From contig KI547171.1 of the NCBI GenBank assembly GCA_000497835.1, forward strand, positions 209,735 to 254,251: a DNA stretch of 44,517 nt, in the 5' to 3' direction. Below are positions 15,810 to 23,499 of this stretch, piece after piece (within the stretch, counting starts at the first letter, position 1; each line of letters opens with the position of its first letter). The DNA comes from a gamma proteobacterium L18 (lineage in GTDB: Bacteria > Pseudomonadota > Gammaproteobacteria > Pseudomonadales > Pseudomonadaceae). The translations under genes and the position numbers were made by a program. Under the pieces are notes generated by a model. The model saw only the letters and a program-made list of their open reading frames with translations. It ran no database searches and was not told the DNA's origin.

Positions 15810-16751
15810 ATGCACATACTGATAACCGGCGCCAACGGCTTCGTCGGCGCAACCCTGGTGCAACGGCTGCTGAACGATCCGGCGGCGCTGTCGGGCTGGA
15901 CTCAGCTGACCTTGCTCGACCTGACCTTCGACACGCCGATTCACGACCCGCGGGTACGCTCACTGGCCGGCAGCATCGACGATACCCGCCTGCTGGCCGA
16001 TGCCCTGGAGACGCCGGTGGACGTGGCGTTTCACCTGGCCAGCGTGCCCGGTGGCCTGGCCGAGCGCGATTACGCGCTGGGCCGGCGGGTGAACCTGGAC
16101 GCTACCCTGGCCTTGCTGGAAGGGTTGAAGGCGCAAGCCAAGCCGGCGCGGGTGGTGTTTGCCAGTACCATCGCCGTCTACGGCGCGCCGTTGCTTGAGA
16201 CGGTGGACGACCACACACCGCTGCGCCCGCAACTGAGCTACGCGACCCAGAAACTGATGGGGGAACTGCTGATCGACGACTTCAGCCGCCGTGGCTGGAT
16301 CGAGGGGATCAGCCTGCGCTTGCCTGGCATTGTCGCCCGGCCGCCGGCGCCGTCGGGGCTGCTGTCGGCGTTCATGAGCCAGGTATTCTGGAGGCTCAAG
16401 GCCGGCGAGCCGTTCGTGTGCCCGGTGTCGCCGGGGGCGCAGGCGTGGTGGATGTCGGCGGCGCGTTGCGTGGACAATCTGCTGCATGCCGCGCAAGTGC
16501 CGGCCCAGGCGTTGCAGGCGCGGCGGGTGTTTGCCTTGCCGGTGCTGCATCTGAGCATGGCGCAGCTGATTGAGGGGTTGTGCAAGCGCTTTGGCGAGGA
16601 CCGCCGGGCGTTGGTGAGTTATGCGCCGGATGAAGGCCTGGAGGCCAATTTTGGCCGCTATCCGGCGCTGCGCGCCGAGGCGGCATTGGCATTGGGGTTG
16701 CGCCATGATGGCGATATTGGGCAGTTGATCGAAAGGACATTGCAGGCTTGA
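15810..16751 (+). CDS. NAD-dependent epimerase/dehydratase-family protein (DenD-like)
   Basis: 313 aa extended SDR. It has the NAD loop TGANGFVG (6-13), S119 (FAST), Y144 and K148 (SYATQK), and the segment SLRLPGIVARPPAPSGLLSA. It is similar to the D-erythronate dehydrogenase (DenD) group, which oxidises sugar acids instead of epimerising nucleotide sugars. It starts one base after the FAH-family stop and is the last gene before the 16767-16935 repeat. A sugar-acid oxidation role would match the HisD-like enzyme and the lactonase, but this is inference. Confidence 0.87.
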   Translation: MHILITGANGFVGATLVQRLLNDPAALSGWTQLTLLDLTFDTPIHDPRVRSLAGSIDDTRLLADALETPVDVAFHLASVPGGLAERDYALGRRVNLDATLALLEGLKAQAKPARVVFASTIAVYGAPLLETVDDHTPLRPQLSYATQKLMGELLIDDFSRRGWIEGISLRLPGIVARPPAPSGLLSAFMSQVFWRLKAGEPFVCPVSPGAQAWWMSAARCVDNLLHAAQVPAQALQARRVFALPVLHLSMAQLIEGLCKRFGEDRRALVSYAPDEGLEANFGRYPALRAEAALALGLRHDGDIGQLIERTLQA

Positions 16752-16766
16752 AAGGGTGGTGGCCTT

Positions 16767-16935
16767 TTCCCGAGCTTCGCTCGGTCCCACACCTTTCGCG
16801 GCAGTGGTGTCAGTGAGGCAAAGCTCATAGCCTCTGGAGCTCCGCAGTTAACCCTGCTTTGCACCCCAAAGCTGAGTGCTTTGCCTAACTGATTCAACTG
16901 CCGCGAAAGGTGTGGGACCGAGCGAAGCTCGGGAA
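16767..16935. repeat. Perfect 38-nt inverted repeat with 93-nt loop
   Basis: The arms 16767-16804 and 16898-16935 are exact reverse complements over 38 nt; each holds its own CCGAGC-TTC-GCTCGG hairpin. The stem continues imperfectly into the loop (AGGCAAAGC near 16813 against GCTTTGCCT near 16879). It lies between the epimerase gene and the MFS gene and contains no coding sequence. It could terminate the first half of the cluster or be a MITE-like insertion. Confidence 0.85.
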
Positions 16936-16977
16936 GCAGTCACCACAATACGAAAATAATAACAATCAGGAGAGGCC

Positions 16978-18213
16978 ATGAACGCTCCCACCCGCGTCAC
17001 CCAGTCCAAGGCGACACTCGCCACGTACCTGCTGTTGCTGATCAACTGCCTGTCGCCCATGGCAGCCATCGTCGTGGCGCCCAGCCTGCCGCAAATGCAG
17101 GCGCATTTCGCTGCGGTGCCCAATGTCGAGTTCCTGATCCCGGTGGCGCTGACCATCCCCGGCCTGCTGGTGGCGCTGCTCAGCCCGCTGGTGGGCATCC
17201 TCGCCGACCGCTACGGCCGCAAGCGCATCCTGGTGGCGTCCATCGTCGGCTACGGGGTGTTCGGCCTGCTGCCGATGTTCCTCGACTCGCTGTACGCCAT
17301 CATCGTCAGCCGCGTGGCCCTGGGCTGCGTGGAGTCGGTGGTGGTGACGGTCAGCACCATGCTGATCGGCGACTACTACAGCGGCGCGCAACGGCAGAAG
17401 TACCTGGCCCTGCAAACCACCTTCGCGTCCTCTTCGGCCATCCTGTTCTTCATGATCGGCGGCGCCCTGGGTGAGATCGGCTGGCGTGCGCCGTACGTGG
17501 TGTACGCCGTGCCGTTGCTGCTGGCGCTGGTCAGCAAGGCGCTGCTGTGGGAACCCAAGGCCTCGGCCATGGCCGCCGACGAAGGGCAGGGCCCGGCCGT
17601 GCGCTTCCGGCCGATGGTGCTGCTGGGCGTGTGTGTGGTGACATTCATCGGCGCGGTGATGTTCATGATCCTGCAGATTCAGATGGCCTACCTGCTGGGC
17701 GATGTCGGCGAGCACTCGCCGCAGACTGCCGGCCTGGTGGCCTCGGCGTGCAGCGTGATGATCGTGATCGGCACCCTCAGCGTGCACATGCTGGCGCGTC
17801 TCGGCCTGCGCACCCCGCACTGCCTGGCCCTGGCCTTCGGGCTGATCGCCAGCAGCTTTCTGGCCATCCCGGCCATGCACAGCTGGCAGGGCATCATGGC
17901 CGTGGCCTTGGTCAACGGCCTGGGCTGCGGGCTGATGCTGCCCACCCTGGCCATCTGGAACATGCGTGAACTACCGTGGCAGCGCCGCGGCCTGGGCACC
18001 GGCATGTGGTACGGCAGCTACTGCCTGGGCATGTTTTTCAGCCCCTTGCTGGTGGTGGCGGTGAGCAAGGTCAGCGGCAGCCTGGCCATCACCGTGGGCT
18101 GGGCCGGCGGCCTGTGCCTGCTGGTGGTGATCGCGGCGCTGGGCGCAAGCCTGGTCAAGCGCCGCGCCCAGCGTGACCTGCACCTGGCGGCGGTGAACCT
18201 GGAAGACGCCTGA
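16978..18213 (+). CDS. Major facilitator superfamily transporter
   Basis: 411 aa with about 12 hydrophobic segments in two halves; the first runs LATYLLLLINCLSPMAAIVV. The MFS loop motif GILADRYGRKRILV follows segment 2, and the cytoplasmic loop between halves is near EPKASAMAADEGQG (about 200). It would be an inner-membrane proton-coupled importer or exporter. AGGAGAGGCC before the ATG is a strong ribosome site. It is followed by an outer-membrane porin gene, so together they probably bring the cluster's substrate across both membranes. The substrate cannot be named. Confidence 0.92.
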   Translation: MNAPTRVTQSKATLATYLLLLINCLSPMAAIVVAPSLPQMQAHFAAVPNVEFLIPVALTIPGLLVALLSPLVGILADRYGRKRILVASIVGYGVFGLLPMFLDSLYAIIVSRVALGCVESVVVTVSTMLIGDYYSGAQRQKYLALQTTFASSSAILFFMIGGALGEIGWRAPYVVYAVPLLLALVSKALLWEPKASAMAADEGQGPAVRFRPMVLLGVCVVTFIGAVMFMILQIQMAYLLGDVGEHSPQTAGLVASACSVMIVIGTLSVHMLARLGLRTPHCLALAFGLIASSFLAIPAMHSWQGIMAVALVNGLGCGLMLPTLAIWNMRELPWQRRGLGTGMWYGSYCLGMFFSPLLVVAVSKVSGSLAITVGWAGGLCLLVVIAALGASLVKRRAQRDLHLAAVNLEDA

Positions 18214-18233
18214 CCCCCTGAAACCCCGACTCA

Positions 18234-18255
18234 CCCGGTGCCCATGGGCACCGGG
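18234..18255. terminator. 22-nt perfect palindrome between MFS and porin genes
   Basis: CCCGGTGCCCATGGGCACCG, extended to 22 nt, is a perfect palindrome that can form a tight hairpin 20 nt after the MFS stop. No run of T follows, so it is more likely a transcript stabiliser or partial attenuator within the operon than a full terminator. Confidence 0.4.
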
Positions 18256-18295
18256 GCGGACAGCCTCATCCTAAAAACAACAAAAGAGACCGAAC

Positions 18296-19750
18296 ATGAG
18301 CAATCGAGCGGCGTTTGGCTGGGCCCTGATTTTGACCCTGGCAGGCCCGGCAATGGCCGATGAACCTGCACCGGCACAAGGCCCGGTGGCCGACACCATG
18401 GCCACCGAATACCCCAACCAGAAGATCGGCCCGCGGGTGCTCAACGTCGAGCCCAACGTGCCGCCCTCCAGTGGCAAGCTGCTGGAACAGCAGGGCAAGT
18501 GGCTGAACGATCACGGCATCAGCCCGCACCTGTCGATGACCGAAATCTACCTGCGCAACCCCAGCGTGGGCCTGAGCACCGGCAACCACGAGGCGCTGAC
18601 CCTGTTCGCCATTGGCGGCGACTTCAACCTGGACAAGCTGGTCGGCCTCCCCGGCGGCACCGTGCACTTCGAGCAACTGTACGTGCCCTGGACCAGCAAC
18701 CTGGCCTACGGCACCCAGGTGGGCGACGTCATCGCCGGCAAGCCGGGGCCGTACATTCCCCGGGTCAGCCACCTGACCCTGTTCACCTACGAGCAGAAAC
18801 TGCTGGACGACAAGCTGGCCATCGAAGTGGGCAAGAGCAACGCCGGCAACTACTTCGCGTTGCCGCTGTGCAACGTGCCGCTGGGCTGCGTCAACGCCAT
18901 TTTGCAGGACACCGCCGGCATCAACCCGCCGCCCTACGCCAACTGGGGTGCGCGCATCGGCTACGACCTGACCCCGGCCCTGCGCGCCCAGGTGGGTGCC
19001 TGGCGCAGCAACAATGCCTACCCGTTTACCAACGGCTGGGAGCGTACCACCGGCGACAGCGGCGGCACCTTGAGCACGGTGTACCTGGCCAACCTGGCGT
19101 ACCGCACCGACTACCACATGCAAGCCTACCCGCAGACCTACGAGATTCTGGGTTTCCACAACAACGGTGAGCAGACCGACCCGTACTACACGGTCAACGG
19201 CACCTCCAAGGTGCAGGACAGCACGGCCACCGCGCGCACCAGCAAGGGCGTCAGCGGCTTCTACCTGGGGGCGAAAAAAACCTTCTGGCGCCAGGACGGC
19301 GGGCAGGGCAACAGCCTCAACCCCACTGCACTGACGGCCTTTGCCAGCGTCATCCACACCGTCGACCAGGACACCGCCAATGGCGTCGGCACCCAGGCCA
19401 ACGCCGGGCTGATCCTGTCGGCGCCATTTCGCAGCCGGCCGTTCGATAGCTACTCGGTGAACTTCAGTTGGGCGCAATTGACCACCCGCGAGCAGCACTT
19501 TCTGGAAGAGGCCCACGCCGCTTCCGGTGGCGGCGACTACAGCCCCGGTCGCAACGAGTACGGCGTGTCGCTGGACGCCAACTTCGTGCTCACCGACAGC
19601 ATCGTCGTCAGCCCCTTCATCCTGCGCACCTGGGGCGCCAGCACCTGGCTCAACCCCTACAGCGACATCAACCCGCGTGACGGCTACGCCGCAGGCCTGC
19701 TGTTCCACATTCAATTCGATGAACTGCTGGGCCTCAACGCCCACCCTTGA
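18296..19750 (+). CDS. OprB-type outer-membrane porin
   Basis: 484 aa. A signal peptide (1-21, cut after AMA) precedes a beta-barrel protein with alternating hydrophobic strands and an aromatic-rich end (FHIQFDELLGL). LTLFTYEQKLLDDKLAIEVG, GNYFALPLCNVPLGC and the WGARIGYDL strand match the carbohydrate-selective OprB family. It would let a small polar molecule diffuse through the outer membrane. It follows the MFS carrier by 82 nt. An OprB-type porin instead of an OprD-type one hints that the substrate has sugar-like or polyol character. It is followed 15 nt later by a defective SDR. Confidence 0.88.
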   Translation: MSNRAAFGWALILTLAGPAMADEPAPAQGPVADTMATEYPNQKIGPRVLNVEPNVPPSSGKLLEQQGKWLNDHGISPHLSMTEIYLRNPSVGLSTGNHEALTLFAIGGDFNLDKLVGLPGGTVHFEQLYVPWTSNLAYGTQVGDVIAGKPGPYIPRVSHLTLFTYEQKLLDDKLAIEVGKSNAGNYFALPLCNVPLGCVNAILQDTAGINPPPYANWGARIGYDLTPALRAQVGAWRSNNAYPFTNGWERTTGDSGGTLSTVYLANLAYRTDYHMQAYPQTYEILGFHNNGEQTDPYYTVNGTSKVQDSTATARTSKGVSGFYLGAKKTFWRQDGGQGNSLNPTALTAFASVIHTVDQDTANGVGTQANAGLILSAPFRSRPFDSYSVNFSWAQLTTREQHFLEEAHAASGGGDYSPGRNEYGVSLDANFVLTDSIVVSPFILRTWGASTWLNPYSDINPRDGYAAGLLFHIQFDELLGLNAHP

Positions 19751-19765
19751 CCCGGAGCCCTTGCG

Positions 19766-19876
19766 ATGACTGTACACCTGCAACCGCGCGTGGCGCTGAT
19801 CACCGGCGCCGCCGGCGGCCTGGGGCACTACCTGCCCGGCCAGGTCTTCAACCTCGACGGCGGATTTTTACTCTAA
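19766..19876 (+). pseudogene. Internally deleted SDR gene (36 codons left)
   Basis: The frame begins MTVHLQPRVALITGAAGGLG, the N-terminal strand and cofactor loop of a classical SDR. After residue 21 it jumps directly to YLPGQVFNLDGGFLL and a TAA, which is the characteristic SDR C-terminus. About 200 central codons, including the catalytic Ser, Tyr and Lys, are absent, and the join is in frame. It sits 15 nt after the porin stop on the same strand, so it was an operon member. The product cannot be an active enzyme. Its lost step may be covered by the SDR at 13638 or may no longer occur. Confidence 0.8.
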
Positions 19877-19904
19877 CCCGTAGCAGCAACTGTCTTGAAA
19901 TGGT

Positions 19905-19980
19905 GTCGCCTGCATCGCGACTAAAGTCGGCTCCTACACCGTCCGCGCTAGGAGCCGGCCTTGGCCGCGATGCAGACGAC
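19905..19980. repeat. Inverted repeat, GCATCGCG...GGCTCCTA type
   Basis: The arms 19905-19936 and 19949-19980 (32 nt, a few mismatches, 12-nt loop) match the element at 5984-6059. A TAGCAGCAACTGTCTTG piece before it (about 19881) also occurs at about 30995. A TGGCGGCCGCTGCTAC piece after it also occurs near 31103. The repeat families are therefore arranged as composites. It lies between the SDR remnant and the dioxygenase gene, within 290 nt that hold no other gene. Confidence 0.75.
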
Positions 19981-20170
19981 GCCGGCCTGGCGGCCGCTGC
20001 TACGGATTTGCGAGGTGGTTGGGAGTAGCGCCAGGCATCCACCCCATGGATGCATCCCATGCCCACAAACGATTGGTGCTCGCGCGCAGCACTTCGTACG
20101 CTGGCCCGGCAACCGCGTTCTACAAGGACAACAACAATGCATCGCACATCACCATTCCAGGAGGCCTGAC

Positions 20171-21145
20171 ATGGCAATCATCGGTATCGACACCCTGCTG
20201 TACGGCGTCGAGGATGTGGCCCGCGCCTCGCAGTTCTTCGACGATTTCGGCCTGGTGCGCCTGAGCGCCAGTGACCAGGAGACCCTGTACCGCCTCGACG
20301 AAGGCTCGACCATCATCGTCCGTGCCCTGAAGCACCCCTCGATTCCAGCGTCGCGCTACGAAGGCTACGGCGTCAAGGAAACCATCTGGGGCGTGGACAG
20401 CGCCGACAACCTGCGCCGCCTGGTCGACGACCTGGCCCGCGATCGCGAGGTGCGCCTGGGCGACGACGGCGCCTGGCACTTCCTCAGCGACTGCGGACAG
20501 GCCCTGGGCTTGCGGGTGTTCAGCCGCAAGAAGGTCACCTACGCCCCGGACCCGATCAATGCCGCCGGCAACGTCAACCGCCTCAACCAGCACCGTAAAT
20601 GGCGCACCCGCGCGCGGCCCAAAACCATCAACCACGTGGTGTTCGCCGTGGACGATTACTGGGCCAGCTTCGCCTTCTTCCGTGACCGCCTGAACTTTCG
20701 CCTGTCCGACCACCAGAAGGGCGTAGGCACCTACCTGCGCGCCGACGGCGCCAACGAGCACCACAACACCTTCCTGCTCAACAACCAGGCGCCGGGCGCC
20801 GGTGGCGTGCCGCGCTTTCATCACACCTGCTTCGGTGTCGAAGACTTCGACGAGGTGATGGTGGGCTCCAACTACATGACCCGCCGCGGCTGGCAGCACG
20901 GCTTCCTCGGCACCGGCCGGCACCGCATCGCCTCGGCGATTTTCTGCTACTTCAACTCGCCCACCGGCGGCGAGGCCGAGTACGGCGCCGACACCGATTA
21001 CCTGGATGACAACTGGGTGCCGCGCGAGTGGGAATTCCGGTTCGGCACGGCGCAGTGGATGGGCAACCCCCCGGCGTTCATGCAGGACGAGATCCCATGG
21101 GACGTGACGTTCTACCAAGGCACCGAACCGGCCATGCGCCGCTGA
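20171..21145 (+). CDS. Type I extradiol ring-cleavage dioxygenase-like VOC protein
   Basis: 324 aa, two VOC domains (about 1-125 and 150-300). The C-terminal domain shows the likely Fe(II) ligand set: H155 (INHVVFAVDD), H217 or H218 (FHHTCFGVED) and E270 (GGEAEYGADTDY). That arrangement is the one used by 2,3-dihydroxybiphenyl or catechol 2,3-dioxygenases to open a ring next to two hydroxyls. AGGAGG before the ATG at 20171 fixes the start. It is 22 nt upstream of an alpha/beta C-C hydrolase, the classic pair of a meta-cleavage route. The length and the IPWDVTFYQG tail fit a divergent branch, so the ring substrate is open. Confidence 0.85.
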   Translation: MAIIGIDTLLYGVEDVARASQFFDDFGLVRLSASDQETLYRLDEGSTIIVRALKHPSIPASRYEGYGVKETIWGVDSADNLRRLVDDLARDREVRLGDDGAWHFLSDCGQALGLRVFSRKKVTYAPDPINAAGNVNRLNQHRKWRTRARPKTINHVVFAVDDYWASFAFFRDRLNFRLSDHQKGVGTYLRADGANEHHNTFLLNNQAPGAGGVPRFHHTCFGVEDFDEVMVGSNYMTRRGWQHGFLGTGRHRIASAIFCYFNSPTGGEAEYGADTDYLDDNWVPREWEFRFGTAQWMGNPPAFMQDEIPWDVTFYQGTEPAMRR

Positions 21146-21167
21146 ACAACTTCAAGGACTCCTGTTT

Positions 21168-22328
21168 ATGTTCCAGTATTTTGAAAGCAATTACGTGTGG
21201 AGCCTGGCGGTGGCGGCGGCCATCGAGATGGGCGGCAAGATCGGCGAGATCGAGGCCATGTGCCGGCCGTTGGTAGAGATCGCCAAGCGCGGCGACGACG
21301 AAGGTACCCAGGCGTTCCTGGCCTCGTGGGAGGCGGGCGGCGACAACCTGGTGGCCCTGGCCGAAGAAGACAAGGCCGCCGGCCGCCTGCTGAGCGCGGG
21401 CGACAAGCTCAACCGCGCCGCCGTGTATTTCATCACCGCCGAGCGCATGCAGGCCCACGGTTATGCGCCGCGCAAGGCGCTGTACGCCAAGTTCCTGAAG
21501 ACCTTCGCCGAAGGTGCGCGGTTGTCGGGCGAGCCGCTGCAGCGCATGGAAATCCCCTATGCCGGCGCGCACCTGGCCGGGGTCTTCACACCGGCCGAGG
21601 GCGTCGACGGCCCGGCGCCGTGCCTGGTGATCATCAACGGTTTGGACAGCACCAAAGAGATGGTGTACCGCGCAGGCCTGTTTCCGCAGTTGCTGGCCAA
21701 GCGCGGAATTGCCAGCCTGTTCCTCGACCAGCCGGGCACCGGTGAAGCCCTGCGCCTGCACGGCATGACCGCCGTGCCCAACACCGAAGCCTGGGCCAGC
21801 AAGGTGGTGGATTACCTGCAGACCCGCGCAGAGATCGACCCCCAACGCATTGGCCTGCTGGGCGTGTCCCTGGGCGGTTACTACTGCCCGCGTGCGGTGG
21901 CTTTCGAGCCACGCTTTGCCTTGGGCGTGGTGTGGGGCGCCAACCACAATTGGGGCGAAATGCAGAAACGCCGCCTGGCCCGTGAGGGCGAGCGGCCGGT
22001 GCCGCATTACTGGGAGCACGTGCGCTGGGTGTGGGGGGCGAGCGACATGGACGAATTCATGGCGATTGCCGAGCAGGTGCATCTCAACGGGGTGATGGAG
22101 CGGATCAAGGTGCCGTTCCTGGTCACCCATGGTGAGGCGGATCGGCAGATTCCGTTGGAGTATGCGCATCAGTCGTTCGAACAGCTGACCGCCAGCCCGG
22201 ACCGCGAGTTGAAAATCTTCACACCGCGTGAGGGGGGGATACACCACAGCAGCCTGGACAACACCGCCAATGCGGGGGCGTGGATTGCCGATTGGGTCGC
22301 GCAGCGGCTGGGTGGGCGGTTGGCTTGA
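21168..22328 (+). CDS. Alpha/beta hydrolase similar to 2,6-dihydroxypseudooxynicotine hydrolase
   Basis: 386 aa with an N-terminal helical cap (about 1-125) and a C-terminal alpha/beta hydrolase domain. The nucleophile is S234 in GVSLGG, the acid is probably D325 (HGEADRQI) and the base H359 or H360 (GGIHHSSLD). The oxyanion region is IINGLDS (155-161). Domain order and length fit the family that includes the C-C bond hydrolase of nicotine breakdown and FrsA-like proteins. It would cleave a carbon-carbon bond beside a carbonyl, either in the meta-cleavage product of the preceding dioxygenase or in an aryl ketone side chain before ring opening. It is the last gene of the cluster; a strong stem-loop follows. 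Confidence 0.88.
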   Translation: MFQYFESNYVWSLAVAAAIEMGGKIGEIEAMCRPLVEIAKRGDDEGTQAFLASWEAGGDNLVALAEEDKAAGRLLSAGDKLNRAAVYFITAERMQAHGYAPRKALYAKFLKTFAEGARLSGEPLQRMEIPYAGAHLAGVFTPAEGVDGPAPCLVIINGLDSTKEMVYRAGLFPQLLAKRGIASLFLDQPGTGEALRLHGMTAVPNTEAWASKVVDYLQTRAEIDPQRIGLLGVSLGGYYCPRAVAFEPRFALGVVWGANHNWGEMQKRRLAREGERPVPHYWEHVRWVWGASDMDEFMAIAEQVHLNGVMERIKVPFLVTHGEADRQIPLEYAHQSFEQLTASPDRELKIFTPREGGIHHSSLDNTANAGAWIADWVAQRLGGRLA

Positions 22329-22352
22329 TCCGAAGGGTGCATTAAAGCTGCC

Positions 22353-22448
22353 GGCCTCATCGCGAGCAAGCTTTGCTCCCACAGTGTAAAGCCTTACATC
22401 GATTGCTGGCTCACCACTGTGGGAGCAAAGCTTGCTCGCGATGAGGCC
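22353..22448. repeat. Inverted repeat, REP type, between convergent operons
   Basis: Perfect 34-nt arms (22353-22386 and 22415-22448) around a 28-nt loop, built on TCGCGAGCAAGCTTTGCTCC. It lies between the end of the catabolic cluster (+) and the end of the rut-side operon (-), so it may act as a bidirectional transcript end. Confidence 0.85.
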
Positions 22449-22469
22449 AGTAGCCTCAACCGAGGGCAT

Positions 22470-23483
22470 TCAGGCACCCGGCACCCCATGCTGCCACTGC
22501 GCCCAATTCCCGGTGATGTCCTGCACCAAGGCATTCCCCGCCCGGTACAGGTTCTCCAGCGCCGGCGCAAACCCACCCTGGTCAGCATACTTGAGCAGGT
22601 TATCCACCTCGCTGTACCCCGGATACGGCCGATCGAAATCCGACCCGGCCCGCACCACCGCCAGGCGCTGGATGTCGACGCGGCCCAGGCGACTGGCACG
22701 CAGCAGCGCTTCATAGGTGGAGTTGTCCTCCTGCTGCGTGGTGCAGTAGGTGCCCTTGCCATCGGTCAGCAACTTGGTCCACACCTCGGCCCGCTCGCTA
22801 AGGCGCGTCCCCGAATACCAGGTATTGCCAGCCAGGGTATCGCAGCGCGTCACTACTGGCGCCTGATTGGCCGGCGCATACGGGTAGTGCTGGCGCCACG
22901 CCGCCGACTCCTTGCTTTCGCTCAACGCCACTTTCGCCGACAGCGCATAGGCCTTGGCCTGCAACGCCGGGTTGAGCTCGAACACCTCGGTCTTGTAGTC
23001 CAGCGGCGGTTTCTCGTTGGGGCCCTTGGTGTTGATGCCCAGGTAACCCGTAGGCCAGTCCTTGGGCGCATCGCGTGAATCCAGCTCCCACTGGGTGCCG
23101 AACTCCACCAGGTAGTGCGCCCAGGCCGGGGTGCCCAGGGTGCCTTCGTGGGGGTTGATGCCAGCGATGCCGGCCACCAGGAAGTAGGTGTGGCGCAGGT
23201 CGAACTGGTTCGACAGGGTCAGCGCCAGGGTCGAGGCGGCGGCGTTGGTCTGGCCCATGCCGGTGGTCATCAGGCACACCTGTTGGGCGTTGCAGCGCAC
23301 GTCCGGGTACTCGGCAGACAGGCCCGGCACGGCGGTTTTCCGGTCCAGGTGCAGGCGCTCGATCCAGGCCTGGGCCTCGGGGCCGAACATGGTGATCAGC
23401 ATCACCTTGGGTTGCAGCGGCGCGGCCTGGGCGCCGCCGCTCAGCAGGGCCCCCAGGGCCAGGGTGAGCAGGGGGTTACGCAT
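22470..23483 (-). CDS. Purine nucleoside permease (NUP)-family protein
   Basis: 337 aa with a signal peptide (1-20, ending GGAQA before APLQ). Features are PKVMLITMFGPEAQAWIERL, CLMTTGMGQTNAAASTLALT, TYFLVAGIAGINPHEGTLGT and the late NSTYEALLRASRLGRVD. This is the NUP family first described in Candida and found as exported proteins in bacteria; the fold resembles a nucleoside phosphorylase. It may bind or cleave nucleosides in the periplasm. The start at 23483 follows the end of rutD by 16 nt, so it belongs to the rut operon and could supply bases or nucleosides to the pathway. Named permease or not, I see no membrane segments beyond the signal peptide. Confidence 0.85.
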   Translation of the reverse strand: MRNPLLTLALGALLSGGAQAAPLQPKVMLITMFGPEAQAWIERLHLDRKTAVPGLSAEYPDVRCNAQQVCLMTTGMGQTNAAASTLALTLSNQFDLRHTYFLVAGIAGINPHEGTLGTPAWAHYLVEFGTQWELDSRDAPKDWPTGYLGINTKGPNEKPPLDYKTEVFELNPALQAKAYALSAKVALSESKESAAWRQHYPYAPANQAPVVTRCDTLAGNTWYSGTRLSERAEVWTKLLTDGKGTYCTTQQEDNSTYEALLRASRLGRVDIQRLAVVRAGSDFDRPYPGYSEVDNLLKYADQGGFAPALENLYRAGNALVQDITGNWAQWQHGVPGA

Positions 23484-23499
23484 GAAGGGTCCTTTTCGA

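Noticed and set aside
18266..19828. 520-codon open frame opposite the porin gene
   Set aside because: The plus strand has a signal peptide, porin motifs and operon context; the minus-strand translation is a composition artefact.
19747..20028. 93-codon open frame over the SDR remnant and repeat
   Set aside because: It reads the remnant out of frame and continues into the inverted repeat; the 36-codon frame explains the sequence better.
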